From contig NZ_CP046175.1 of NCBI RefSeq assembly GCF_009708215.1, positions 496,001-560,000 of the forward strand: a DNA stretch of 64,000 nucleotides, given 5' to 3'. The DNA is from Occultella kanbiaonis (GTDB lineage: Bacteria; Actinomycetota; Actinomycetes; Actinomycetales; Beutenbergiaceae). A model generated the notes under the pieces. The model saw nothing but the letters and a program-made list of their open reading frames with translations, was not told the origin of the DNA and made no database searches. The position numbers and the translations under genes were made by a program. Below, one piece after another: positions 18,257 through 26,585 of this stretch; within the stretch, counting starts at the first letter, position 1, and the number at the start of each line of letters is the position of its first letter.

Positions 18257-18306
18257 CGGGCCCGCCTGAACCCTCAACCCCCCCAATCTCAACGAGGAGA
18301 ATCCCC

Positions 18307-19743
18307 ATGTCCCGAACAGCACTCAGCCGCCGCCACTTCATGGGCGGCGTCGGACTCACCGGCATGGCCGGCCTGTTGGCCGCGTGCGGCGGCGAGAGCC
18401 CACCGCCCGGACCCGGCGGCGGTGGTGGCGACGCCGGCTCGTTGCGCTGGTGGGATCACCTTGGCGGCCTGCAGGACCTGCACGACGAGTGGGCCGTGAC
18501 CCAGGGCGAGTCGCTCGGGGTCACCATCGAGCACACCTACAACGAGCCGGGCAAGGCCACCGAGGCCCTGCAACTGGCCAACCAGAGCAACCAGCTCCCG
18601 GACGTCTACTCCCCGGTGATCGGGCTGCCGCTGCCGGCGCTTGTGGAAGCGGGGTGGGTCCAGGCGATCACCGTCTCCGACGACGTCATCGCCCGGCTGC
18701 CGGAGGGCACCTTCGTCGAAGGGCTGTCCATGCTCGACGGCGTGATCTACGGGCTCCCGGCGTTCACGGACAAGCAGTACGTCGCCTGCACCTGGTACAA
18801 CGCGGAGATCGCCGACGAGGTCGGCTTCGACCCGCCGAAGAGCTATGACGACTTCCTCGCCGCGCTGCGCGCGATCGCGGAGCACGGCGAGTACGCACCG
18901 ATGACCATCGCACTCGGCGCTGTCGGCCGGATGCGCGAGCAGATCGACGACCTCGCGCAGGCCGGCGGCTTCCCAGGATTCATGGGGCTGCGATTCGACA
19001 CCGGCGAGTACGAGTACCACCACGACGCCTACGTCAACGCCATCGAGCTGTACAAGGAGATCTCGGAGAACGGCTGGCTGTTGCCGGGCACGAACGGGTT
19101 CCAGATCCCCGACGCGCGTGGGCGGTGGGCCGCCGGAGGGATCGGGTTCCACATCGACGGCCCCTACTCACCCGGCGCGGTGCGGTCGCTGAACGCGGAC
19201 ATGTTGCCCAACATGGCCGTCGCCGGGATGCTCACGCCGGACGGCGAGGACGTCGTCGCGACGAAGGGTGCCCGCGGCGGCGACTGGGTGATCGGCGGCA
19301 CCAGCGAGCTCGCCGAGATCGCGAGCCGCTTCGTGGAGACGTTCACCCAGGACGACTACCAGACGGCGCTGGCCACCGGGATGGACCAGCCCCCGTTGAA
19401 CCTGGACGTGGTCGCGGACGCAGACGTCATCGAGCCGTACGCGTGGCTGGTCGATGACTTCCGGGCGCGGGTGTTCCGGGCCCCTCAGCCGCAGGTTCGC
19501 AACGTCGACGTGACGCAGGTCCAGGCCCGGCAGGCACCGGTGGCGCCTGAACTCGGCAACGTGATCCAGGGCTACCTCGGTGGCGAACTCACCGACCTGC
19601 GCGCCGAACTGACCAAGCTGAGCGACGCCTACTCGGCCGCGCTGGACGAGGCCATCGCCGGTGCTACCGGCGAGGGCGCGAACGTGAGCCGGGCCGACTG
19701 GGAGTTCCCGGACTGGCAACGCGGCGTGGACTACACCTACTGA
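18307..19743 (+). CDS. Sugar ABC transporter binding lipoprotein (Tat-type signal)
   Basis: A 478-residue solute-binding protein. The N-terminus has the twin-arginine-like SRRHFMGG followed by a hydrophobic core and lipobox GLLAAC, then a Gly/Pro-rich linker. ATG at 18307 has GAGGAG upstream. It is longer than the 413-residue protein of the first operon, in keeping with a different ligand. Position after the permeases in the operon suggests it binds the substrate of the GH39 enzyme, perhaps a glycoside of a short polyol; this is inference. Confidence 0.9.
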   Translation: MSRTALSRRHFMGGVGLTGMAGLLAACGGESPPPGPGGGGGDAGSLRWWDHLGGLQDLHDEWAVTQGESLGVTIEHTYNEPGKATEALQLANQSNQLPDVYSPVIGLPLPALVEAGWVQAITVSDDVIARLPEGTFVEGLSMLDGVIYGLPAFTDKQYVACTWYNAEIADEVGFDPPKSYDDFLAALRAIAEHGEYAPMTIALGAVGRMREQIDDLAQAGGFPGFMGLRFDTGEYEYHHDAYVNAIELYKEISENGWLLPGTNGFQIPDARGRWAAGGIGFHIDGPYSPGAVRSLNADMLPNMAVAGMLTPDGEDVVATKGARGGDWVIGGTSELAEIASRFVETFTQDDYQTALATGMDQPPLNLDVVADADVIEPYAWLVDDFRARVFRAPQPQVRNVDVTQVQARQAPVAPELGNVIQGYLGGELTDLRAELTKLSDAYSAALDEAIAGATGEGANVSRADWEFPDWQRGVDYTY

Positions 19744-19796
19744 CCTGCATGCACGCACAGTCCACCGACACCAACTGAGAGGACAGGGACCACACC

Positions 19797-20564
19797 ATGG
19801 GCGTCTTTCCCACCGAACGCACCGCGGTCATCACCGGGGCCGGATCCGCCCGAGGCATCGGGCGGGCCACCGCGCACCGGCTCGCCGCCGAGGGCTGGAG
19901 CCTCGGGCTCGTCGATATCGACGGCCCCGCCGTCGAGTCGCTCGCGACCGAGTTGACGCAGACGCACGGGGTCGCGGCGGTGGGCCACCGGGTCGACGTG
20001 AGCGACCCGGACGACGTACGCACCGCCGTCGGGAAGCTCGAGGCGGAACTGCCGCCGCTGCTGGCGCTCGCGAACGTGGCCGGGGTCAGCTCCCCGACCC
20101 CGTACCTGGAGCTTCCGGACGAGGAGTGGACCCGCGTGATGCGGGTCAACCTCGACGGCGTCCACTACGTCAGCAAACGCGTCGCCGAGTCGATGGCAGC
20201 CCGGGGCGTCGGCCGCATCGTGTCGATCTCGTCGGTCTCCGCACAGCGGGGTGGGGGTACCTACTCCAAGACCCCGTACTCCGTGGCGAAGGCCGGCGTG
20301 ATCGGGCTGACCAGGGCGCTCGCCCGCGAGCTCGGGCCGTACGGGATCACGGTGAACGCGATCTGCCCGGGCCCGATCGACACCGACATCATGGGCGGCA
20401 CCCTCACCGAGGAGCGCAAGCGGGAGCTGGTCGCGGAACTCCTGGTCGACCGGGTCGGCACCACGGCGGACATCGCCGCCGCGATCAGCTTCCTGCTCGG
20501 CCCGGACGCGGGCTACATCACCGGCCAGACGTTGAACGTCGACGGCGGCCTCTACATGCACTGA
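19797..20564 (+). CDS. Short-chain dehydrogenase (tetritol/polyol dehydrogenase-like)
   Basis: A 255-residue classical SDR. The NAD site TGAGSARGIG, the NAG-like segment ANVAGV, the catalytic Ser in SISSVSAQ and YSVAK (Tyr/Lys) are present, as is the GGLYMH end. In Mycolicibacterium smegmatis an SDR (D-threitol dehydrogenase) starts the D-threitol pathway beside a DhaK-like kinase and RpiB/TPI-like isomerases; the same set follows here. Oxidation of a C4 polyol to erythrulose is therefore likely, but other polyols cannot be excluded. Confidence 0.88.
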   Translation: MGVFPTERTAVITGAGSARGIGRATAHRLAAEGWSLGLVDIDGPAVESLATELTQTHGVAAVGHRVDVSDPDDVRTAVGKLEAELPPLLALANVAGVSSPTPYLELPDEEWTRVMRVNLDGVHYVSKRVAESMAARGVGRIVSISSVSAQRGGGTYSKTPYSVAKAGVIGLTRALARELGPYGITVNAICPGPIDTDIMGGTLTEERKRELVAELLVDRVGTTADIAAAISFLLGPDAGYITGQTLNVDGGLYMH

Positions 20565-20599
20565 CGGCACCCGCCGTCCGTGCTCAGGGAAGGAACACA

Positions 20600-21574
20600 G
20601 TGCGCACCATCACCACCGTGGCGGTCATCGGGTCCGGGTACATGGGCGGCGGGATCGCCCAGACGCTCGCGGACGCGGGCCTGGCCGTGCGGATCGCGGA
20701 CGCCACCGCCGACCGGGCCAGGGCCGCGCACGCGCGGATCCTGGCGGAGGCCGCCGAGCTCGAGGCGTCGGGCCTGATGCCCGCCGGCCATGCCGGGCGG
20801 GTCCGAGACAACCTCACCTGGAGCGAGTCGCTCCCGGCGGCGGTCGACGGCGCCGACTTCATCGAGGAGGCGGTGCCGGAGGACCCGGACACCAAGCGCC
20901 GGGTCCTCGCCGAGATCAGCGCCGCGGCAGCTCCCGCGGCGCTGATCGGGACGAACACCTCGACGATCCCGCTCGCCCGGCTCGCCGACGCGGTGAGCCA
21001 CCCGGACCGGTTCCTGGTGGTCCACTTCAGCAACCCCGCGCACCTCGTGCCCGGCGTGGAGCTGGTGGCCGGGGCACAGACCGCGGACTCGACCGTGGCG
21101 GCCATCCGGACCATGCTCACCGGGATCGGCCGACCGAGTGCCGTGGTCGCGGACGCGCCCGGCTTCGTCCTGAACCGCGTGCAGTACGCGATGGTGAAGG
21201 AAGCCCTGCTGATCGTGCAGGAGGGGCACGCGAGCCCGGAGGACGTGGACACCATCCTGCGCTCAACGCTCGGGTTCCGGGCCGCGTTCTTCGGGCCGCT
21301 CGCGATGCTGGACATGGCCGGCCTCGACGTCTACGCCGACTCCTTCCGGCTGCTCGCCGACGCGCTCGGGGACAGGTTCACCCCGCCGGAGATCCTCACG
21401 GACGCGGCGGACGCGGGCCGGCACGGCATGAAGAACGGTGCCGGATTGTGGCGCGACTACACCGACCAGGACACCGGCGCCATCCAGGCCTGGCGGGCGC
21501 AGGCCTACTCGCGGATGAGCGCCCTGCTCGCCGACCTCCCCCCGGCTCCCACCCTGACCAGGAGAACGGCATGA
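20600..21574 (+). CDS. 3-hydroxyacyl-CoA-dehydrogenase-like NAD(P) enzyme
   Basis: A 324-residue two-domain dehydrogenase of the 3-hydroxyacyl-CoA dehydrogenase/lambda-crystallin/L-gulonate 3-dehydrogenase superfamily. The Rossmann motif VIGSGYMGGG is at residues 8-17; the catalytic-region signature HFSNPAHLVPGVELV and the C-terminal-domain entry PGFVLNRVQYAM are seen. In a sugar operon an acyl-CoA substrate is unlikely; a 3-hydroxy sugar acid or branched sugar acid is more probable. GTG start with AGGGAAGGA upstream. It overlaps the TIM-barrel gene (ATGA). Confidence 0.82.
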   Translation: MRTITTVAVIGSGYMGGGIAQTLADAGLAVRIADATADRARAAHARILAEAAELEASGLMPAGHAGRVRDNLTWSESLPAAVDGADFIEEAVPEDPDTKRRVLAEISAAAAPAALIGTNTSTIPLARLADAVSHPDRFLVVHFSNPAHLVPGVELVAGAQTADSTVAAIRTMLTGIGRPSAVVADAPGFVLNRVQYAMVKEALLIVQEGHASPEDVDTILRSTLGFRAAFFGPLAMLDMAGLDVYADSFRLLADALGDRFTPPEILTDAADAGRHGMKNGAGLWRDYTDQDTGAIQAWRAQAYSRMSALLADLPPAPTLTRRTA

Positions 21575-22515
21575 CGGCGCCGTTCACGGCCGACACCTGG
21601 CCGATCGGCGTCGGCCTGCCCCAGCTCGTCGGCACCCTGTCCGACGGCCGCGACGTCACCACGACCGGCCCGCAGGCCTGGCGGCCGACCTTCCACGAGG
21701 TCGCCGCGGCCGGCTTCACCGAGATCGACCTGTTCACCACCTTCATCCGGATCTCCGACCTGGACGACGACGGCCGCGGCGGCCTGCAGCGACTGCTCAC
21801 CGAGTACGGCCTGCGGATCAGCGCGATCCCGCTCGCGCGCCGCAGCATCCTCGATCCGGACCCCGACCGCGCCGCCGCCAACCTGGAGTTCGCCCTCGAT
21901 ACGGTGCGGGCCGCCGGAGAACTCGGCGTCGGCACCGTCTGCGTCGGACTGCACCAGCCACTGACCACCGAGCAGCAGCGGGCGGAGTGGTTCTGGCTCG
22001 CCCCCGGCGAGGAGAACCCGGAGGACCCCGCGGTCTGGGCGGCCGCCGTCGACGGCTTCCGCCGGATCGGCGAGGAGGCGGCGCGGGCCCAGGTCCAGGT
22101 CTCCCTGGAGATGTACGAGGGCACCTACCTGGGGACGTCGGAGAGTTCGGTGCGACTCGTCACCGACATCGGGCTGCCCAACGTGGGCCTGTGCCCGGAC
22201 ATCGGCAACATCGTCCGACTGCACCGGCCCGTCGAGGACTGGCGGGTGATGCTCGAACGGATGCTGCCCTACGCCAACTACTGGCAGCTGAAGAACTACC
22301 TGCGCGACCACGACCCGGCCACCGGTGCCTACTTCTCGGCGCCGGCGCCGCTGGAGACCGGCTACATCGACTACCGGACCGCCGTCGGGATGGCCCTGGC
22401 GGCCGGCTTCTCCGGCCCGCTGTGCGTGGAGCACTACGGCGGCGACGGGCTGAGCGTGGCCGCCACCAACCGTGACTACCTGCGCCGCATCCTCGCGGCG
22501 AAGATCGCGAGCTGA
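21571..22515 (+). CDS. Xylose-isomerase-superfamily TIM barrel (sugar phosphate isomerase/epimerase)
   Basis: A 314-residue AP-endonuclease-2/xylose-isomerase-type barrel. Likely metal ligands are visible in SLEMYEG (Glu), GLCPDIGN (Asp) and CVEHYGG (Glu/His). Brucella EryC, the tetrulose-4-phosphate racemase, belongs to this superfamily and works with TPI-like EryH and RpiB-like EryI, the homologues of which end this operon. An isomerase or epimerase acting on a tetrulose or its phosphate is thus a reasonable inference; a dehydratase or an enzyme for a branched sugar is the alternative. Confidence 0.78.
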   Translation: MTAPFTADTWPIGVGLPQLVGTLSDGRDVTTTGPQAWRPTFHEVAAAGFTEIDLFTTFIRISDLDDDGRGGLQRLLTEYGLRISAIPLARRSILDPDPDRAAANLEFALDTVRAAGELGVGTVCVGLHQPLTTEQQRAEWFWLAPGEENPEDPAVWAAAVDGFRRIGEEAARAQVQVSLEMYEGTYLGTSESSVRLVTDIGLPNVGLCPDIGNIVRLHRPVEDWRVMLERMLPYANYWQLKNYLRDHDPATGAYFSAPAPLETGYIDYRTAVGMALAAGFSGPLCVEHYGGDGLSVAATNRDYLRRILAAKIAS

Positions 22516-22516
22516 C

Positions 22517-24259
22517 ATGACCCACCTCGTCAACGACCCGAAGACGTTCGCCGCGGACGTCCTCACCGGCTTCGCCCGGGCGCACGCCGACCGGGTCCGG
22601 GAGGTGTCCGGCGGCGTGGTCCGGGCCGCCCCCGCGCCGCCCGGGAAGGTCGCGGTGGTGCTCGGCGGCGGGTCCGGGCACTACCCCGCCTTCGCGGGGT
22701 GGGTGGGGGACGGGATGGCCGACGGCGTCGTGTGCGGCAACATCTTCGCCTCGCCCTCCGCGGACCAGGCCGTCACGGTGATCCGCGCCGCGGACCGCGG
22801 CGCCGGGGTGCTGCTCGGCTTCGGCAACTACGCCGGGGACCAGCTGCAGTTCGGTCAGGCGGCCCAGGAACTGCGAGCGGACGGCATCGACGTGCGGATC
22901 GTCACCGTGACCGACGACCTCGCCTCGGCCACCGAGCCGGAGCAGCGCCGGGGTATCGCCGGCGACCTGATCGTGTTCAAGATCGCCGGCGCCGCTGCGG
23001 CCGCCGGCGCGGACCTGGACGAGGTCGAACGCGTCGCGACCCGGGCCAACGCCCGCACCCGCACCATCGGGATCGCGCTCGCCGGATGCACCCTGCCGGG
23101 CCAGGACGAGCCGCTTTTCACCGTCCCGGCGGGCCGGATCGCCCTCGGCCTCGGCATCCACGGCGAGCCCGGCCTGAGCACCGAGGATCTCGGCAGCGCG
23201 AGGGAGGTCGCCGACGACCTGGTCGACCGGATCCTCGCCGAGGCGCCAGAGGACGCCGACCGGGTCGCCGTCCTGGTCAACGGTCTCGGCGCCACCACCC
23301 ACGAGGAACTGTTCGCCGTGTACGGCCGGGTGGCCGATCGGCTCACCGCGGCCGGCCTCGTGATCGTCGCCCCCGAGGTCGGCGAACAGGTGACCAGCCT
23401 GGACATGGCGGGCCTGTCCCTGACCGTCACCTTCCTCGACCCCGAGCTCGAGCGCCACTGGACGGCGCCCGCGGACACGCCCGCGTTCCGTCGTGGTCGG
23501 CCCGACCCGATCCGGACGGTCGACGGGCCTGCCGTCGCAGACCCGCCCGTGGAGACGCTCACCCCGGCGCCCAGCGCGACGGCCGTGGCTCCCGGCACGG
23601 AGGACTCCCGACGGGCGACCGAGGAGGTGCTGCGCACCGCCGCGGCGATCGCCCTCGCGCTCACCGAACACGAGGCGGAGCTCGGCCGGCTGGACGCCGT
23701 GGCCGGCGATGGCGATCACGGGCAGGGCATGGTGCTGGGCATCGGCGGCGCGGTCCGTGCCGCCGAACGGGCGCACCTCGCCGGGGCCGGCCTCGGAGAC
23801 GTCCTCGACGCCGCCGGCCGGGCCTGGTCGAACGCCGCCGGTGGCACGTCGGGGGCACTGTGGGGTGCGGCGCTACGGGCCGCCGGCGCCGAGGTCGGCA
23901 ACGAGCGAGCCCCGGATGCCGCAGGCCTCGCCCGCGCCGTGGATCGCGCCGTCACCGCTGCCGCCGACCTGGGCGGCGCCCGGGAGGGCGACAAGACCGT
24001 CATCGACGCGGCGGTGCCGTTCGCCGCCCAGCTGCGCTCCGCCGTCGGGCAGGGCACGGCGGCGCCCGCCGCGTGGGCGAGCGCGGCGACCGCGGCCGAG
24101 GAGGCCGCACGCGGCACGGCCGCACTCACGGCCCGGCTCGGCCGGGCCCGCACCCATGGCGAACGCGCGCGCGGTCACGCGGATCCGGGTGCCATCTCGT
24201 TCGCGCTCGTGGTCGGCACGGTCGCGCAGTCATCGACGGTCTCAGCGGAGGAATCATGA
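22517..24259 (+). CDS. DhaKL-type kinase (erythrulose/dihydroxyacetone kinase)
   Basis: A 580-residue ATP-dependent kinase with fused DhaK (about 1-330) and DhaL (about 360-580) domains. DhaK has [15 protein letters not shown] and the substrate-anchoring histidine His215 in GIHGEPG; DhaL has the metal-binding DGDHGQGM. The DAK family includes the D- and L-erythrulose kinases of M. smegmatis as well as dihydroxyacetone kinases. The company of an SDR, RpiB-like and TPI-like isomerases favours erythrulose. It is cytoplasmic, and its stop overlaps the RpiB-like start (ATGA). Confidence 0.88.
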   Translation: MTHLVNDPKTFAADVLTGFARAHADRVREVSGGVVRAAPAPPGKVAVVLGGGSGHYPAFAGWVGDGMADGVVCGNIFASPSADQAVTVIRAADRGAGVLLGFGNYAGDQLQFGQAAQELRADGIDVRIVTVTDDLASATEPEQRRGIAGDLIVFKIAGAAAAAGADLDEVERVATRANARTRTIGIALAGCTLPGQDEPLFTVPAGRIALGLGIHGEPGLSTEDLGSAREVADDLVDRILAEAPEDADRVAVLVNGLGATTHEELFAVYGRVADRLTAAGLVIVAPEVGEQVTSLDMAGLSLTVTFLDPELERHWTAPADTPAFRRGRPDPIRTVDGPAVADPPVETLTPAPSATAVAPGTEDSRRATEEVLRTAAAIALALTEHEAELGRLDAVAGDGDHGQGMVLGIGGAVRAAERAHLAGAGLGDVLDAAGRAWSNAAGGTSGALWGAALRAAGAEVGNERAPDAAGLARAVDRAVTAAADLGGAREGDKTVIDAAVPFAAQLRSAVGQGTAAPAAWASAATAAEEAARGTAALTARLGRARTHGERARGHADPGAISFALVVGTVAQSSTVSAEES

Positions 24260-24714
24260 ACTGGCGGATCGCGGTCGGTGCGGACAGCGCCGGCTACCAC
24301 TACAAGGAAGCCCTCAAGCGTGACCTGGAGGCCGACCCGCGGGTCCTGGAGGTGATCGACGTCGGCATCGTGGAGGGGGATGGCACGGACTACCCGCACG
24401 TCGCGCTCGACGCCGCTCAGCTGGTGGCCGACGGCCGCGCCGACCGGGCGCTGCTCGTCTGCGGGACCGGGCTCGGCGTCGCGATCTCGGCGAACAAGGT
24501 CCCCGGCGTCCGGGCCGTCACCGCGCACGACTCCTACTCGGTGGAACGGTCGGTGAAGTCGAACAACGCCCAGGTGCTCACCTTCGGGGAGCGGGTGATC
24601 GGGCTGGAGCTCGCCCGCCGGCTCGCCTCGGAGTGGCTCGGGTACACGTTCGACGGCGAATCCCCCTCCGCGGCGAAGGTCGCCGCCATCACGGCGTACG
24701 AGCGTCGTGACTGA
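24256..24714 (+). CDS. RpiB/LacAB-family sugar phosphate isomerase (tetrulose-phosphate isomerase-like)
   Basis: A 152-residue isomerase. [15 protein letters not shown] starts the Rossmann-like fold and [16 protein letters not shown] carries the catalytic Cys and phosphate loop. In the erythritol and threitol pathways RpiB homologues (EryI; DerI1/DerI2) convert the 4-phosphate of D-erythrulose to D-erythrose 4-phosphate, which enters the pentose phosphate pathway. A second RpiB at 44364 stands outside any catabolic operon and may be the housekeeping copy. Strong ribosome site GCGGAGGAA within the kinase 3' end. Confidence 0.88.
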   Translation: MNWRIAVGADSAGYHYKEALKRDLEADPRVLEVIDVGIVEGDGTDYPHVALDAAQLVADGRADRALLVCGTGLGVAISANKVPGVRAVTAHDSYSVERSVKSNNAQVLTFGERVIGLELARRLASEWLGYTFDGESPSAAKVAAITAYERRD

Positions 24715-25444
24715 GTTCTGGGTCGGCACCAGCTGGAAGATGACGAAGACGCTCGCGCAGGCGCGCGAGTTCGCCCGCGGGGTCGGGGCGCGTGCGGACT
24801 GGCCGGTGCGCCCGTTCGTCGTGCCGCCGGCCACCGCGCTGGCCGCCGTCGCCGCCGAGCTCGGGCCGGCGTCCCCGGTACGCGTCGGTGCGCAGGACGC
24901 GCACTGGGAGGACGCCGGAGCCTGGACCGGGGAGGTCTCGGTGCCGCAGGTCGCCGACGCCGGTGCGACGATGCTCGAGATCGGGCACTCCGAGCGGCGC
25001 GAGTACTTCGGTGAGACCGACGAGCGGGTCAACCTCAAGGTGCTGGCCGCCGTCCGGCACGGCCTACTCCCGCTGATCTGCGTCGGCGAGTCGGCCGACG
25101 TGCGCCGGACCGGTGGTGCCGCCGAGTTCGTCGCGGACCAGGTCCGCGCGGCCCTCGCCGCGGTCCCGGACGCGGCGCCGGTGCTGATCGCGTACGAGCC
25201 GATCTGGGCGATCGGGGCAGCCGGCCGACCGGCCCGGCCCGAGGCCGTGGCCGAGATGGCGGTGGTGATAGCCGCCGCGGCGGGTACCCGGGCGACCGTG
25301 CTCTACGGAGGTTCGGTGAACCTGGGCAACGCGGTGGAACTGGCCCGGGTGCCCGGGATCGGTGGACTGTTCATCGGGCGGGCCGCCTGGGAGGTGTCCG
25401 ACTACCTGTCCATCGTGGACGCGGTGGGCGATCTCGTCGGCTGA
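24707..25444 (+). CDS. TPI-like isomerase (EryH/LerI type)
   Basis: A 245-residue triosephosphate-isomerase-fold enzyme with all catalytic residues: Lys11 in TSWKMTK, His94 in IGHSERREY, Glu164 in AYEPIWAIG and the phosphate loop YGGSVN. Canonical TPIs begin with NWKMN; SWKM is the form seen in the tetrulose-phosphate isomerases (Brucella EryH, mycobacterial LerI), as far as I recall. The operon context supports isomerisation of an L-tetrulose phosphate to the D form handled by RpiB-like enzymes. GTG start overlaps the preceding gene by 8 bp; last gene of the operon. Confidence 0.85.
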   Translation: MTEFWVGTSWKMTKTLAQAREFARGVGARADWPVRPFVVPPATALAAVAAELGPASPVRVGAQDAHWEDAGAWTGEVSVPQVADAGATMLEIGHSERREYFGETDERVNLKVLAAVRHGLLPLICVGESADVRRTGGAAEFVADQVRAALAAVPDAAPVLIAYEPIWAIGAAGRPARPEAVAEMAVVIAAAAGTRATVLYGGSVNLGNAVELARVPGIGGLFIGRAAWEVSDYLSIVDAVGDLVG

Positions 25445-25493
25445 CGGCGACCGGGCGTCGATTCGGGCTGCGTCGGCACGGGCACTCGCCCTA

Positions 25494-25508
25494 CCCTGGC
25501 TCCCAGGG
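25494..25508 (+). terminator. Short hairpin after tetrulose operon
   Basis: CCCTGG-CTC-CCAGGG, 50 bp after the last stop of the operon. The stem is only 6 bp with a 3-nt loop, so termination is a weak inference. Confidence 0.25.
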
Positions 25509-25547
25509 ACGCGCGAGGACGCCGTCCGTGCGGGAGGGGAGGCGCGA

Positions 25548-25892
25548 ATGCGTTACGAGCCGGTCGTGGACCCGAGTCAGGACGGCGTGATGACGGCCGG
25601 GCGGATCGTCGCGATCGTGCTCTCGGTGCTGTTCGGCCTGCCCTTCCTGGCCGGCGTGTGGGTGGTGCTGCAGAGCACCGTGCTCGGACACCCCGAGTCC
25701 GACCAGCACGGCTACGGTCTGATCTTCGGCACCCTCCTCGCGGTCGTCGCCGGGCTCCTGACACTAGCCGCGCTGCCGTTCGCGCTCCGGGGCACCGCCC
25801 GCAAGATCGTCGGCGCGATCGGCATCGTGGCGGTCCTGGTCGCGCTCGGATTCGTCGGGTACGCCGCCTACTCGGTGCTCACCGGTTCCTGA
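25548..25892 (+). CDS. Small integral membrane protein, unknown function
   Basis: A 114-residue protein with three predicted transmembrane helices (about residues 18-40, 58-78 and 88-110). ATG at 25548 is preceded by a strong GGGAGG ribosome site. No family was recognised. It lies between the tetrulose operon and a toxin-antitoxin pair and is not evidently linked to either. Confidence 0.7.
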   Translation: MRYEPVVDPSQDGVMTAGRIVAIVLSVLFGLPFLAGVWVVLQSTVLGHPESDQHGYGLIFGTLLAVVAGLLTLAALPFALRGTARKIVGAIGIVAVLVALGFVGYAAYSVLTGS

Positions 25893-25977
25893 GCCGTCCA
25901 CAGGCCCAGTGCAGGCCTCCCGCCGGTCCGCCAGGATCGTGTGATGAAGCCACCCATGCGTGTACGACGGCAGGTCC

Positions 25978-26007
25978 TACAATCGTGAGTATGCCAAGTA
26001 TTACGAT
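25978..26007 (+). promoter_or_regulatory. Leaderless -10 and dyad at toxin-antitoxin start
   Basis: TACAAT (25978-25983) ends 7 nt before the antitoxin ATG (25991), placing +1 at the start codon. A dyad ATCGT-N16-ACGAT (25982-26007) spans the start and may be where the RHH antitoxin autoregulates. No clear -35 was found. Confidence 0.4.
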
Positions 26008-26221
26008 CCGTACCGACGACCAGGTCGAGCGAGCGCTGGCCGAACTGACCAGCCGCGGCTCCAATCGTTCGGACGTGGTCCGGCGGGCGATCCTCGAGCT
26101 GGCGCGAACGGAGCACGCGGCGGCGCTGCGCGCGGAAGCCGAGGCCCTACGCGACGATCCGGACGACGCTGCCGCAGCAAAGGCTCTTGCGCATGAGATG
26201 GGCGGGATCAGTGCGTGGTGA
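25991..26221 (+). CDS. Ribbon-helix-helix antitoxin (MazE/CopG-like)
   Basis: A 76-residue protein with a typical RHH DNA-binding N-terminus: beta strand PSITIRTDDQ then helices ERALAELTSRGSNRSDVVRR. The acidic C-terminal tail (EALRDDPDDAAA) would wrap around the toxin. It is followed, with an 11-bp overlap, by a MazF-like gene, the normal antitoxin-toxin order. It probably neutralises that toxin and represses the pair. Confidence 0.85.
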   Translation: MPSITIRTDDQVERALAELTSRGSNRSDVVRRAILELARTEHAAALRAEAEALRDDPDDAAAAKALAHEMGGISAW

Positions 26222-26528
26222 CGTCTACGAACTGAAGGCACCCCGGAACGCGCGAGGGCACGAGCAAGCCGGCCGACGGTTCGCCGTCGTGCTCCAGTCC
26301 GATGATCTCCCGCTGTCCACCTGGGTGGTCGCGCCAACGTCCACGGGGCGGCGTGCGGCGTCCTTCCGGCCGGAGATCAGCATCGCCGGCTCACCGACCC
26401 TGGTGCTCGTCGAACAGTTGACGGCGGTGGATCCAGAGCTCAGGCTCGGGGCCCGGGTCGGGAGACTGACCCGAGGCGAGATGACCCGTATCGACGGGGC
26501 TGTGGCCGACCTGCTGGGCCTGGGCTGA
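26211..26528 (+). CDS. MazF/PemK-family toxin
   Basis: A 105-residue protein with the MazF/PemK barrel: VRGDVYELK at the N-terminus, RRFAVVLQSDDL, WVVAPTSTG and LVEQLTAVDPELR. MazF proteins are sequence-specific endoribonucleases that cut mRNA, or in actinobacteria sometimes tRNA or rRNA. GTG start at 26211 inside the antitoxin gene ensures coupled translation. The set of expected motifs appears complete, so it is probably active. Confidence 0.85.
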   Translation: MRGDVYELKAPRNARGHEQAGRRFAVVLQSDDLPLSTWVVAPTSTGRRAASFRPEISIAGSPTLVLVEQLTAVDPELRLGARVGRLTRGEMTRIDGAVADLLGLG

Positions 26529-26549
26529 TCTGCCCCGAGCTCACCCGAT

Positions 26550-26577
26550 CCGGCCGGCCGACGTGTGGGCCGGCCGG
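26550..26577. terminator. GC-rich stem-loop between convergent genes
   Basis: CCGGCCGGCC (26550-26559) and GGCCGGCCGG (26568-26577) form a perfect 10-bp stem with an 8-nt loop, between the toxin gene stop and the FAD oxidoreductase stop. It is likely a bidirectional terminator without U-tract. Confidence 0.65.
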
Positions 26578-26585
26578 CCGCCGGA

